A program made the translations under genes and the position numbers. This document shows, piece by piece, positions 22,568-30,850 of a DNA stretch of 32,064 nt; position 1 is the stretch's first letter; each line of letters starts with the position of its first letter. Below the pieces are notes generated by a model. That model saw only the letters and a list, made by a program, of their open reading frames with translations. It was not told where the DNA came from and ran no database searches. The stretch covers positions 1 to 32,064 of the forward strand of contig CAZIAB010000005.1 of the NCBI GenBank assembly GCA_964537525.1, in the 5' to 3' direction. Source of the DNA: CAYMDJ01 sp964537525 (GTDB taxonomy: Archaea; Aenigmatarchaeota; Aenigmatarchaeia; QMZP01).

Positions 22568-25063
22568 TCAGTTGTTCTTCTTGTCCCCGAGCTCGAGGCC
22601 CATGACCTTGGATTCCCCGTCCTCCATGGATATTCCGTACACCTGGTCGGCCTCCCTCACCAGGGCATCATTGTGGGATATTATTATGAACTGCGCAAGC
22701 CCGGCATGTTTCCTGATTAGCTCCACTATCTTCTTGGTGTTCGCCTTGTCCAGGGCTGCGTCGGCCTCATCAAGGATGTAGAACGGGCTGGGCTTGTGCC
22801 TCTGTATGGCAAAAAGGAACGTGAACGCCGTGAGCGTCTTCTCCCCTCCTGACATGCTGTCAAGGCTCAGCAACTTCTTTCCTGGCGGCTGGGCCTTTAT
22901 CATAAGTCCGGACTCCAGGTCCTCCGGGTTCTCCAACGCGAGGTCCGCGTCCCCGCCGGTCAGCTCCTTATAGACCTGCTTGAAGTTCTTTGCCACCTTG
23001 TCCATGGATTTCGAGAAGGTCTCTATCCTCCTCGCCTCTATGTGGGAGATGGTCTCCATTATCGAGTTCTTCTCGCTGACTATCCTGTCCACCTTCTCCC
23101 TGAAGTCCTCGAACTCCGTCCGCAGAGATTCGAAGTCCTCGACCGCCTTCAGGTTGACGGGACCGAGCTCCTGTATCTTCTGGATCGTCTCCCTTTCCGT
23201 TTCCTTAAGCCTCTGGAGGCCAGTCTTCACATACTCCTCCAGTTCCTTGGGATAACCCTCTTTTGTGGTCTCGTCACCATTGCCACTCCTGTCCTTCCAC
23301 TGAAGCTTCAGGTTATCGAACCTCGCCTCTGCCTTTGCCCTGTTGATGCTGAGCTTCCCGATCTCCTGCTGGAGTATGAGCTTCCTCTCATAAAGCTCTT
23401 TCCTGTCCTCCCTTATCTTCCTGAGGGCCTCGTCGACCCTGACCCTCTCCCTCTCGAGGGTCGTTGTCTTTGCTGTCTTCTTCTCCTTCTCAGCGAGTAT
23501 TTCTAACTCTTCATTCAGGTCGCGGAGGATTATCCTGAGCTTCTCGTTCTCCTTCTCGAGATTCTTCTTCTCATCATCATACTTCTTGGTGTCAGGTGCA
23601 TGGCTCTTCCTGTAGAACCCGCCGGTTATGGCTCCCGAGGCCTCCATCAGGTCCCCGTCCAGGGTGACCATCCTCACCCTCTGCTTGGAGGCTATGGCCT
23701 TTGCCTTGTCTATGTCCTTGACGCAGGCCGTGCCCGAGAAGACGTAATCGACTATGCCCGAATATTCGGGGTCGTGCTGGATGAGTTCTGACATCCACCC
23801 GACCGCTCCCACCGGAAGGCTTCCTGTCCCTCTTCCACTCACCTTGTCCATCGGGAGGAACCTGGCCCTCCCTATCCTGTTGGCCTTGAGGTGCTTGACG
23901 CACCTAACCGCATTGGCAGTGCTGTCAACCACTATGTCGCTCATGTGCCCTCCTGCCGAGACCTCTGCCGCTATCCTGTACTGGCCAGGGACCATTATCA
24001 GCTCAGAGAGAGACCCCCTCACGCCGCCCATCCCCTTGACAGCGGACAGCGCCGGGTTAGACCTTGTCTCGAAACTCGACACCCTGGATATCATCGCCTC
24101 TATCCTGTCAATCTCCCTCTCGTTGGATTCTATTCTGTCCCTCTTCCTCTCTATGTGGCCCCTCAGCTCCTCTATCTTCCTGGTAGTCTCTATCTGGGTC
24201 GATGCCCTGAGCACGCTCTTCGTCAGGTCTTCCAGCTTCTTCTCCTCTTCAACTAACATTCCGTCATGCCTGGCTATCTTCTTCTCGAGGTCCTCGCTCT
24301 CCTTCTCCTTCTCCGCGATTTCCTTCTCGTTCTCCTCGACGCTCTTCATCGAGGAGGAGTATTCCTTCCATATGACAGCGGCCCTCACGTTCGCCAGCTC
24401 TGACTCGTAATCCTTGTATAGTATGGCAGCGTCCCTCTCTGCCTTTATCTTCTCCATTATGGCGCTCTTCTCGTTAATCAGAATCTCTGCTTCCCTGACC
24501 CTCCCGTCTATCTTCTCCAGCTCCTTCTGGGCCTTGTTCCTCTTCTCGTCATACTCCCCTATCCCCGATATCTCGTCTATTATCTTCCTCCTCTGGACAG
24601 CGTCCATCTCCACTATGTTGTTCACGTCGCCCTGTTGTATGATATTGTGGCCGTCCGCTGAAAGGTCAGCCAGGGCGAACATGTCGACTATCTGCTGCCT
24701 GGTGGTCACCTTCCCGTTGAGCCGGTAAGTAGAAACACCTTTCTTGTTCAACCTCCTGGAGATGCAGACGCTCTTCTCCTCGAGAGGAAGGATTTTCTGG
24801 GAGTTGTCGAAATAAAGCGCGACCTTGGCGTCATCGGATGCGCTCTTCCTTGCGCTTCCCTGGAAAACAAGCTCGTGTGCTTTCCTCGCCCTCAGGGCCT
24901 TGGATGATGACCTCCCCAGGACGAAGGATATCGAATCTCCAATGTTGGACTTTCCAGAACCATTCGGTCCTGTTATCACAGAGAACCCGGGCGGAAAGGG
25001 TATGGAGGTCTTCCTCTTGAACGACTTGAAGCCCTGTATCACAATCCGCTCTAACCGTACCAT
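22568..25063 (-). CDS. smc: SMC chromosome-condensation ATPase with short arms
   Basis: 831 residues; archaeal and bacterial SMC proteins are usually about 1150-1200. Head: Walker A GPNGSGKS (32-39), Q-loop IIQQGD (141-146), signature SMSGGEKT (736-743) and Walker B YILDEADAALD (762-772). The hinge spans about 340-485 (GVRGSLSELI, DGDLMEASGAITGG). Coiled-coil arms are about 165 residues (166-330) and 200 residues (490-690), roughly half the normal length. No internal stop or frameshift is seen and all motifs are intact, so this is a natural short form rather than a broken gene. ScpA/ScpB partners are not encoded in the window. A TATA box at 25096-25089 predicts a leaderless mRNA. Confidence 0.94.
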   Translation of the reverse strand: MVRLERIVIQGFKSFKRKTSIPFPPGFSVITGPNGSGKSNIGDSISFVLGRSSSKALRARKAHELVFQGSARKSASDDAKVALYFDNSQKILPLEEKSVCISRRLNKKGVSTYRLNGKVTTRQQIVDMFALADLSADGHNIIQQGDVNNIVEMDAVQRRKIIDEISGIGEYDEKRNKAQKELEKIDGRVREAEILINEKSAIMEKIKAERDAAILYKDYESELANVRAAVIWKEYSSSMKSVEENEKEIAEKEKESEDLEKKIARHDGMLVEEEKKLEDLTKSVLRASTQIETTRKIEELRGHIERKRDRIESNEREIDRIEAMISRVSSFETRSNPALSAVKGMGGVRGSLSELIMVPGQYRIAAEVSAGGHMSDIVVDSTANAVRCVKHLKANRIGRARFLPMDKVSGRGTGSLPVGAVGWMSELIQHDPEYSGIVDYVFSGTACVKDIDKAKAIASKQRVRMVTLDGDLMEASGAITGGFYRKSHAPDTKKYDDEKKNLEKENEKLRIILRDLNEELEILAEKEKKTAKTTTLERERVRVDEALRKIREDRKELYERKLILQQEIGKLSINRAKAEARFDNLKLQWKDRSGNGDETTKEGYPKELEEYVKTGLQRLKETERETIQKIQELGPVNLKAVEDFESLRTEFEDFREKVDRIVSEKNSIMETISHIEARRIETFSKSMDKVAKNFKQVYKELTGGDADLALENPEDLESGLMIKAQPPGKKLLSLDSMSGGEKTLTAFTFLFAIQRHKPSPFYILDEADAALDKANTKKIVELIRKHAGLAQFIIISHNDALVREADQVYGISMEDGESKVMGLELGDKKNN

Positions 25064-25088
25064 ATGTTAATATAGTATGGTCGCAATG

Positions 25089-25096
25089 TTTTATAT
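25089..25096 (-). promoter_or_regulatory. TATA box of smc
   Basis: TATATAAA on the minus strand, 26-33 bases before ATG 25063. Confidence 0.65.
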
Positions 25097-25118
25097 AGAT
25101 TGGCAGGCGTTTTGTTTT

Positions 25119-25376
25119 TCAGCAATAAAAGACTTTCTCACCCCTTTGAGATTCTGGCCAGGGTGGTTCACCAACAATGTGGTCTATGGCTTGGAGCCTG
25201 GATGAATCAATCTCCACCTTGCCGGTGGTCAGCAAAAAAATGTATTTCCCTTCCTTGTCTATTCCCGATTCCATATATCTGACATTACCGAACATTTTAC
25301 CAATCTGCTCCTGGGTAAGGTGTTCACCAAACTTCAGATAAACCTTCAATACCCTTACGCTTTCATGACCAACCAT
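25119..25376 (-). CDS. Hypothetical protein, AT-rich
   Basis: 85 residues. Alternating strand-like stretches (SVRVLKVYLKFG, KYIFLLTTGKVEID) and a helix (TQEQIGKMFGNV) suggest a small alpha/beta fold. No family was recognised. The C-terminus ends in Cys. Codons are more AT-rich than in the neighbouring smc gene. It is divergent from the SpoIIM-like gene; a TATA (TTTTTATAG, minus strand, 25405-25397) lies 21-29 bases before the ATG, so it is probably leaderless. Confidence 0.62.
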   Translation of the reverse strand: MVGHESVRVLKVYLKFGEHLTQEQIGKMFGNVRYMESGIDKEGKYIFLLTTGKVEIDSSRLQAIDHIVGEPPWPESQRGEKVFYC

Positions 25377-25431
25377 AATCAGAGAATGATAGAAAGCTAT
25401 AAAAACCCGATTCTACTCCCGGCAAAGAAAC

Positions 25432-25439
25432 AATATATT
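25432..25439 (+). promoter_or_regulatory. TATA box of SpoIIM-like gene
   Basis: AATATATT, 26-33 bases before the ATG at 25465. Confidence 0.6.
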
Positions 25440-25464
25440 CCCCCTGCGACCATAATTAATCAGC

Positions 25465-26364
25465 ATGTTCGAATCCATAATAAGGTTTGAGGAGGCCAAT
25501 GAGAAGCCCTGGCTGATGTTCATATGGGCATTCATCGTATGCAGCATAGCCGTCCTCATAGCGGCGCAGATAAACTACCAGGTCAGCTTCGGGGGGATTT
25601 CATTCAACCTCTCAGGCCTCTTCGCCGTCCTGTTCGCCATCATCCCGTCAGTCTATTTCGTGACGCTCCTGATAAAAAAGGAGGAGATCCTCTCAGAGAA
25701 GTTCGCAGCCAAGAGGATCGAAGCCGCTTTCTGGGACAGGCACGGCAAGGACATAATGATTCTCCTTTTCTTCTTCTTCGGGATGGTCTTCGCGTTCGCG
25801 CTATGGACTTACATAATGCCGGGTGACTTCTTCCAGGTCCAGTCTAGCAAGATAGGACAGATACAGGGAACAGTCTCCGGCCAGCTGACAGAAGGGAACA
25901 TTGGAATCTTCAACCGGGTCCTTGTCAACAACCTCCAGGTCACTGTCTTCTCCTTCATGTTCTCACTTTTCTTCGGCGCAGGCGCTGTCTTCATATTGGT
26001 ATGGAACGCATCAATCCTGGGCGTCTTCGTCGGCCAGCTCTCGAGGCACTGGGCTGAGATACCTGCTACAGCAATGGGATTCCTCCCGCACGGGATACCG
26101 GAGATAGCAGGATACGTCTGCGCCGGCCTCGCTGGAGGCCTGATATCAGCGGCCATCCTGAGAGGCCATGACAGGAAGGTCTTCAAGAAGGTCGTGAGAG
26201 AGTCTCTAGAGGTCCTGCTCCTAGGCATATTGTTCATATTCCTCGGCGCCGGCATAGAGACCCTGAGCACCCTGTGGCAGACAGTCTTCATCATAGCGTT
26301 CTACTCAATCTTCGCCTATATTGCCTACAGGGCGTTCATGGGAAAATACTGCAACAGGTGTTAG
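25465..26364 (+). CDS. SpoIIM/DUF95 family membrane protein
   Basis: 299 residues with about seven membrane helices. FLPHGIPEIAGYVCAGLAGG is the PHG-x-x-E signature of the stage II sporulation M (DUF95) family, which is widespread in non-sporulating archaea. The N-terminal charged part (IRFEEANEKPW) faces the cytoplasm. A loop of about 35 residues after the third helix (PGDFFQVQSSKIGQIQGTVS...) is outside. The cellular role in archaea is unknown; partners in some genomes include RDD-domain or MoxR/DUF58 genes, none of which are here. It has its own leaderless promoter. Confidence 0.88.
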   Translation: MFESIIRFEEANEKPWLMFIWAFIVCSIAVLIAAQINYQVSFGGISFNLSGLFAVLFAIIPSVYFVTLLIKKEEILSEKFAAKRIEAAFWDRHGKDIMILLFFFFGMVFAFALWTYIMPGDFFQVQSSKIGQIQGTVSGQLTEGNIGIFNRVLVNNLQVTVFSFMFSLFFGAGAVFILVWNASILGVFVGQLSRHWAEIPATAMGFLPHGIPEIAGYVCAGLAGGLISAAILRGHDRKVFKKVVRESLEVLLLGILFIFLGAGIETLSTLWQTVFIIAFYSIFAYIAYRAFMGKYCNRC

Positions 26365-26430
26365 TGGCCTGGTTTTTAAATCGTCAAAAGACTGATTTAC
26401 GCCTGACAAAACGTCACGCGCCGAACTGCC

Positions 26431-26468
26431 TTTATAAGTCGGTTCGGTCAATATTATATATTAGGTGG
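26431..26468 (+). promoter_or_regulatory. Promoter plus Shine-Dalgarno of the four-helix membrane protein gene
   Basis: TTTATAAG at 26431-26438 predicts transcription from about 26460. AGGTGG at 26463-26468 is a Shine-Dalgarno seven bases before ATG 26476. Most other genes here lack such a site, so this gene is read as a leadered, possibly strongly translated mRNA. A second A/T box (ATATTATATA) lies at 26451-26460. Confidence 0.6.
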
Positions 26469-26475
26469 CTACAAA

Positions 26476-26823
26476 ATGGACAACTCAAGTATAGGAAGTT
26501 GGGCTTTTATCTTGGGTGTTGTAATAGCAATAATATCGGGCCTAGCCGCCGGAGCACTGGCCGGTTACATGCAATACGTTGCAATCGTCCTGGTAATCCT
26601 GGGACTGATTGTAGGATTCCTTAACATCGGCGCAAAGGAGGTTACAGACTTCCTTATAGCATCAATCGCTCTTATAGCGATTGGGGCTGCAAACCTAGTA
26701 ACAATACCATGGATAGGGGGATACCTCGCATCGATGGTCTTGTACATCGCAGCCTTCGTTGCTCCAGCAGCCCTGGTCGTATCACTGAAGGCTATCTACA
26801 ACCTCGCAGCAAAGCCTGCCTAA
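26476..26823 (+). CDS. Small membrane protein with four helices
   Basis: 115 residues made almost only of hydrophobic helices: WAFILGVVIAIISGLAAGAL (about 9-28), YVAIVLVILGLIVGFLNIG (about 34-52), FLIASIALIAIGAANLV (about 59-75) and MVLYIAAFVAPAALVVSL (about 87-104). Only a handful of charged residues occur (EVTD in the middle loop, two Lys near the end). No family was recognised. A clear promoter, a Shine-Dalgarno and a strong T-run downstream suggest a stand-alone, well-expressed gene. A role as an abundant envelope protein is only a guess. Confidence 0.8.
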   Translation: MDNSSIGSWAFILGVVIAIISGLAAGALAGYMQYVAIVLVILGLIVGFLNIGAKEVTDFLIASIALIAIGAANLVTIPWIGGYLASMVLYIAAFVAPAALVVSLKAIYNLAAKPA

Positions 26824-26842
26824 TGGCGTTTAACAATACTAG

Positions 26843-26899
26843 AAACTGCTTACAACAGTTTGCGTAGTAACCACAGTTTTCTTTTTCTTTCTTTTTTTT
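26843..26899 (+). terminator. Hairpin plus poly-T terminator
   Basis: AAACTG (26843-26848) and CAGTTT (26856-26861) form a stem. A T-rich run (26877-26899: four, five, three and seven or more T separated by single C) follows. T-runs are the usual archaeal termination signal. It lies about 50 bases after the stop of the four-helix membrane protein. Confidence 0.7.
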
Positions 26900-27004
26900 A
26901 CCACACCCAGCTACTGCTTTATACCCTGTTCCTTCCGGGCCCCAGCACCCTGAATTATACACTTAAATTTCTTACTGCTAAATAATAAACAGGAAGTTGG
27001 TCAC

Positions 27005-27295
27005 ATGAAGAAGCGTGAATTGATAGAGCTGGGTGAGATGAGGCTGAGGGTCTCTGGTGCCGACCCTGAAAATCACAGGGGAAGCCTCATGGAAAGGGTC
27101 GTCATTCACATGCACGAGAAGGAGCCCCACGAGCTTGTCGGGGAATGGTATTACACAGACGGCTTCCACAGGACAGGAAAAATCCACAAGCTGGGGTTCG
27201 CGGCCATGGCAATCGGAGACGAGGCCTTTGAATACGGGTACGAGGTTGTCGGGGACCCGGAAGACGTGATGAAGAAGGCATGGAGAAGAAGATGA
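27005..27295 (+). CDS. Hypothetical protein
   Basis: 96 residues, soluble. It starts with a charged helix (MKKRELIELGEMRLRVSG) and has a central beta region (ERVVIHMHEKEPHELVGEWYY, TGKIHKLGFAAMAIG), with several His (VIHMHEKEPHE) that could bind metal. It ends in RRR. No family was recognised. A TATA-like AATAATAAAC (26981-26990) is 15-24 bases before the ATG. The following 130 bases to the ferredoxin gene hold a GGGAATTCCC palindrome (27339-27348) and several T-runs, probably a terminator. Confidence 0.68.
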   Translation: MKKRELIELGEMRLRVSGADPENHRGSLMERVVIHMHEKEPHELVGEWYYTDGFHRTGKIHKLGFAAMAIGDEAFEYGYEVVGDPEDVMKKAWRRR

Positions 27296-27396
27296 GCACA
27301 GGACACTGAATAAACGCCTCTGAGTTTTTCCCAGGCATGGGAATTCCCTTTTCGTTTTGCCGCTTCTGATTTTTCTCTCCAATCAAACTTTAAAGA

Positions 27397-27404
27397 TTTA
27401 AATA
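27397..27404 (+). promoter_or_regulatory. TATA box of ferredoxin-GGR operon
   Basis: TTTAAATA, 23-30 bases before the ATG at 27427, predicting a leaderless transcript. Confidence 0.65.
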
Positions 27405-27426
27405 TCAAATAAGGTTAAGTGATTTT

Positions 27427-27600
27427 ATGGTTGAGGTTAGCAGGGAGAAGTGCATCAGGTGCTCGGGCTGCGTATCCGTCTGCCCGCAGGGAGCGCTAAC
27501 ATTCACCGAGCACGGCATAGTATGTGATTTGGATAAGTGCACCGAATGCGGGATATGCGTCAACTTCTGCCCTGCAGGCGCTCTGAAGAGGAAGGGTTGA
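27427..27600 (+). CDS. 2[4Fe-4S] ferredoxin
   Basis: 57 residues. Two CxxCxxCxxxCP motifs (Cys9, 12, 15, 19 and Cys38, 41, 44, 48) bind two [4Fe-4S] clusters; Cys33 is extra. The length is the classical clostridial-type ferredoxin size. The stop is separated by one base from the ATG of geranylgeranyl reductase (TGA-T-ATG), so the two are one operon. The likely job is electron delivery to the reductase for saturating lipid tails. The close coupling makes this inference reasonable, but it is untested. Confidence 0.92.
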   Translation: MVEVSREKCIRCSGCVSVCPQGALTFTEHGIVCDLDKCTECGICVNFCPAGALKRKG

Positions 27601-27601
27601 T

Positions 27602-28786
27602 ATGGAGAGCTACGACGTAGTGGTAGTGGGCGCGGGGCCTGGCGGCTCCGGAGCTGCATACCACGCTGCCATGAAGGGCCTTCGGGTCCTGATGGTCGAG
27701 AAGAGGCAGGAGATTGGCGCTCCCAAGAGGTGCGGCGAAGGCCTCAGCAGGGGCGGCCTGAAGAGGATGGGTCTTGATTTTGACCCCTCCTGGGCAAGGA
27801 GGGAGATAAAAGGAGCGACAGCAATAGCGCCCAATGGCAAGCGCGCCGTCGTCGATTACGAGAATGGCGAAGGATGGGTCATAGAGAGAAAGCTGTTTGA
27901 CAAGTGGCTCGCTGAGAAGGCAGCAGAAGCAGGAGCAAGGGTCATGGCAAGGACAGAGGTCATGGAGATACTGAAGGAGGACGGCCTCGTATCCGGCGTG
28001 AGGCTGAGGAACGACGAGAAGGTCTGGGAGGTCAGGACACCCCTCGTGATAGCAGCCGATGGCGTGGAATCAAAGCTTGCGAGGGAAATGGGGATAGACA
28101 CCACCCTTAAGCTTTCTGACGTGGCGAGCGGATACCAGTACGAGATGTCCAACGTAGGCATAGACCCTGACAGGATTGAGCTCTATTTCGGCAACGACAA
28201 AATGGCACCAGGCGGATACGTCTGGATATTCCCGAAGGGGGAGAGGACGGCCAACGTCGGTATTGGTGTGAGGAAGCCGTTCGCAAAGAAGACAGCGAAG
28301 GAATATCTCGATGATTTCGTAGAGTCCAGGGAATCCCTCAGGAACGGCTCAATCATAGAGGTCAATTCAGGCGCCGTTCCCGTCGGAGGGTTGCTGAAGA
28401 ACATGGTCGCGCAGGGGTTCATCGTTGTTGGGGACGCTGCCCACCAGGTCAACCCCATACACGGCGGAGGGATACCTGAAGCGTTCGTTGGGGGAAGGAT
28501 AGCCGCGGAGGTGGCCGCAGAGGCAAAGCAGGCCGGTGACTTCTCCGCAGAGTTTCTATCGAGATACAACAGTAGATGGTGGGATGAAAGGGGAAAAACC
28601 CTCCAGAAGATATGCGTCCTCAGGGAGGTCGTGGAGAGGCTCTCAGACGATGAGCTCAACTGGCTCGCAGAGTATCTCAAGGGAGAGGACCTCATACAGT
28701 TCTCCAAGTCAAGGGGCTTCGCAATCCTCGCCAAGCTTATGATGAAGAAGCCCAGGCTGATTCCCCTCGCAAGAAAGCTGCTTTAA
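27602..28786 (+). CDS. Digeranylgeranylglycerophospholipid reductase (GGR family)
   Basis: 394 residues, a flavoprotein that saturates the isoprenoid chains of archaeal membrane lipids. VVVVGAGPGGSGAAYHA (6-22) is the FAD dinucleotide fold, followed by KRCGEGLSR with the family's conserved Cys44. VIAADGVES, GGYVWIFPKG and VVGDAAHQVNPIHGGGIPEA are the further FAD and substrate motifs. The C-terminus is helical, with no membrane segment. It is co-transcribed with a ferredoxin, a plausible electron donor. Other GGR homologues act on chlorophyll precursors, but that is unlikely in an archaeon. Confidence 0.93.
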   Translation: MESYDVVVVGAGPGGSGAAYHAAMKGLRVLMVEKRQEIGAPKRCGEGLSRGGLKRMGLDFDPSWARREIKGATAIAPNGKRAVVDYENGEGWVIERKLFDKWLAEKAAEAGARVMARTEVMEILKEDGLVSGVRLRNDEKVWEVRTPLVIAADGVESKLAREMGIDTTLKLSDVASGYQYEMSNVGIDPDRIELYFGNDKMAPGGYVWIFPKGERTANVGIGVRKPFAKKTAKEYLDDFVESRESLRNGSIIEVNSGAVPVGGLLKNMVAQGFIVVGDAAHQVNPIHGGGIPEAFVGGRIAAEVAAEAKQAGDFSAEFLSRYNSRWWDERGKTLQKICVLREVVERLSDDELNWLAEYLKGEDLIQFSKSRGFAILAKLMMKKPRLIPLARKLL

Positions 28787-28812
28787 GCATCGGTTTCGCC
28801 TTACCGCAACCC

Positions 28813-28819
28813 TTAAATA
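28813..28819 (+). promoter_or_regulatory. TATA box of SRP RNA gene
   Basis: TTAAATA, 22-28 bases before the predicted RNA start at 28841. Confidence 0.65.
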
Positions 28820-28840
28820 CTCCGTTTCTATAGTTATACT

Positions 28841-29118
28841 GGGCAGAGGATAGACCGGGGAGTTAGGCGTGTCCTGTAACCGCAAATCGCCTTCATGGCG
28901 GGGTCGAAATCCGAGGGCGGTGCAATCCAGATGAAATGGCCCAGGGTCCTGACTGCGAAGCCTTGTCCTGCAGGGTTGTTATCACAGTGAACCGGGTCAG
29001 GCGGGGAACCGAGCAGCTCTAAGCTGTATTAATGATGCTTGAAGGGTCGCAGGGTGGAGAAAGGTCCCTGAACAACCGTTTCACCCGGAATGCATCCACC
29101 GAGGGGCTCCCCTGCCCA
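28841..29118 (+). ncRNA. ffs: Archaeal signal recognition particle (7S) RNA
   Basis: About 278 bases. The ends pair (GGGCAG at 28841 with CTGCCC at 29112-29117) as helix 1. The Alu domain is recognisable: CCGGGGAGTTAGGCG, CCTGTAACCGCAAATCGCC, then GGGGTCGAAATCCGAGGG. The S domain has GGGTCAGGCGGGGAACCGAG and AGCAGCTCTAA, the helix-8 core with a GGAA tetraloop that binds SRP54. It scaffolds SRP19 and SRP54 for protein targeting to the membrane. The upstream TATA box fits the RNA start. The 3' end is estimated from base pairing. Confidence 0.93.
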
Positions 29119-29139
29119 CTCATGTTTAAGGTGTAATGG

Positions 29140-30798
29140 ATGTTTTCTGTCAAGGGAAAGATAGTGGATGTCGAGAAGGGGACGATAAGCGACGAGACCG
29201 TTTTTATCGAGGACGGGAGGATAAAGGCAATCGGCGCGGACATGTATGCGAACGAATCCTATGACTATTCGGATTTCTACATAGTCCCTGGATTCATAGA
29301 CGCCCACATCCACATAGAGAGCTCCATGATGACACCCTCCAGGTTCTCTGATGCCGTGCTTCCCCACGGAACAATAGCGGTAATATCTGACCCCCACGAG
29401 ATAGCGAACGTGGCCGGCATGGACGGGATAAACTTCATGCTGGATGATTCCGAATCCCTCCCACTGAGGGTCTGCCTGACAGCCCCCTCCTGCGTCCCTG
29501 CAACTAACATGGAAACGGCCGGGGCGTCAATCAGCCTTAAGGATGTCCAGGCCCTCCTCTCCAACCCTAGGGTGGTCGCTCTCGGTGAGGTGATGAACTT
29601 TCCCGGGGTAATCAGGAGGGAGAAGGACGTCATGTCAAAGATAGAGGCCGCAAAGGCAGAGGGGAAGCCCATAGACGGTCACGCTCCAGGCCTCTCCGGC
29701 GAGGGGCTTAAGAAGTACGTGGAGGCAGGAATAACCACGGACCATGAATGCACAACCCTCAAGGAGGCAAGGGAGAAGCTCTCCCTGGGGATGAAGATAA
29801 TGATAAGGGAGGGCTCGTCCATGAAGGAGATGGAGAGCCTCAAGGGCATAATGACAGGGGAGAACAAGGAGAGCCTCATGCTGGTTTCTGATGACCTCCA
29901 CCCGGATGACATAATCAATGAGGGCCACGTTGACAGGCTGCTCAGGAAGGCAGTCAGGCTTGGCGCAGACCCAATACATGCCCTTAGGATGGTCACACTG
30001 AACCCGGCTAGGCATTACAAGTTCCCTTTCCTCGGAAACGTCTCGATAGGGATGAAGGCAAGCTTCGTGGTGGTGAGGGACCTCATGGACTTCGAGGTCA
30101 TGGACGTCTTTGTTAAGGGAGAGCTCATAGTCAAGGATGGCAAGCTCCTCAAGGAGGCGGGGAGGACAGAGATACCAAAATCGATAAAATCCTCTGTAAG
30201 GACTAGGGCAATCCGGCCAAAGGACCTCATGGTCGCTTCAAAATCCCCCTCCAGGGTCAGGGTGATATCTGTCCCGAACAAACAGTCAACTGCAAAGCTG
30301 AAATCAGAAGGGGGGTTCCTCCTGCCGGATGCAAAGAACGACATCCTTCCCATAGCGGTCGTCGAGAGGCATAAGGCAACCGGTAACATAGGCAGCGGGT
30401 TCGTGAGGGGATTCGGCCTGAAGTCAGGGGCAATCGCCTCAACGGTCGCTCACGATTCCCACAACATCATATGCACGGGCACGGATTACAATGAGATGGA
30501 GTGTGCCATCAAACAGCTGAAAAGGTCCGGCGGAGGGCTGGTCACTGTCAAAAATGAAAAGATTCTCTCCCTGCTTGAGCTCCCTGTCGCAGGTCTCATG
30601 TCTGACAGGCCCGCAGAGGAGGTCGCAAAAGGGCTCAAGGGCATCCACGAGTCAGTGAAATCCCTCGGCTGCAGAGTGGAAGCCCCCTTCATGGAATTGG
30701 CCTTCCTCGCCCTGCCCGTCATCCCGGAACTGAAGATAACCGACAAGGGCTTGGTAGATGTGAAGGAATTCAGGATAGTCCCAGCGAAGATAAGGTAA
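29140..30798 (+). CDS. ade: Adenine deaminase
   Basis: Converts adenine to hypoxanthine in purine salvage. 552 residues, an amidohydrolase-fold enzyme. FIDAHIHIESSM (52-63) holds the metal-binding His56 and His58 and the family-typical IESS. SDPHEIANVAG, PSCVPAT, EVMNFPGV, DGHAPGLSG, TTDHECTT and SDDLHPDD are the other signature motifs of bacterial and archaeal adenine deaminase. The C-terminal domain (KSGAIASTVAHDSHN, GGLVTV) is complete. The ATG lies 22 bases after the SRP RNA end, and an AAGGTG Shine-Dalgarno (29128-29133) precedes it. No clear separate TATA box was seen, so it may be read through from the SRP RNA unit. Confidence 0.95.
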   Translation: MFSVKGKIVDVEKGTISDETVFIEDGRIKAIGADMYANESYDYSDFYIVPGFIDAHIHIESSMMTPSRFSDAVLPHGTIAVISDPHEIANVAGMDGINFMLDDSESLPLRVCLTAPSCVPATNMETAGASISLKDVQALLSNPRVVALGEVMNFPGVIRREKDVMSKIEAAKAEGKPIDGHAPGLSGEGLKKYVEAGITTDHECTTLKEAREKLSLGMKIMIREGSSMKEMESLKGIMTGENKESLMLVSDDLHPDDIINEGHVDRLLRKAVRLGADPIHALRMVTLNPARHYKFPFLGNVSIGMKASFVVVRDLMDFEVMDVFVKGELIVKDGKLLKEAGRTEIPKSIKSSVRTRAIRPKDLMVASKSPSRVRVISVPNKQSTAKLKSEGGFLLPDAKNDILPIAVVERHKATGNIGSGFVRGFGLKSGAIASTVAHDSHNIICTGTDYNEMECAIKQLKRSGGGLVTVKNEKILSLLELPVAGLMSDRPAEEVAKGLKGIHESVKSLGCRVEAPFMELAFLALPVIPELKITDKGLVDVKEFRIVPAKIR

Positions 30799-30821
30799 AG
30801 TTAGTTCTGGAAAACAAACGG

Positions 30822-30829
30822 TTTATAAG
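30822..30829 (+). promoter_or_regulatory. TATA box of the gene at 30851
   Basis: TTTATAAG, 22-29 bases before the ATG at 30851, predicting a leaderless transcript. Confidence 0.6.
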
Positions 30830-30850
30830 CCATTCTGTTGAAAGATTTTC

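Noticed and set aside
23754..24410. Long open frame antisense to smc
   Set aside because: It is a mirror of the SMC coiled coil and hinge, giving a Ser/Leu-rich product; no promoter or start signal supports it.
27296..27426. GGGAATTCCC palindrome and T-runs before the ferredoxin gene
   Set aside because: Consistent with an ordinary terminator of the gene at 27005; nothing points to more.
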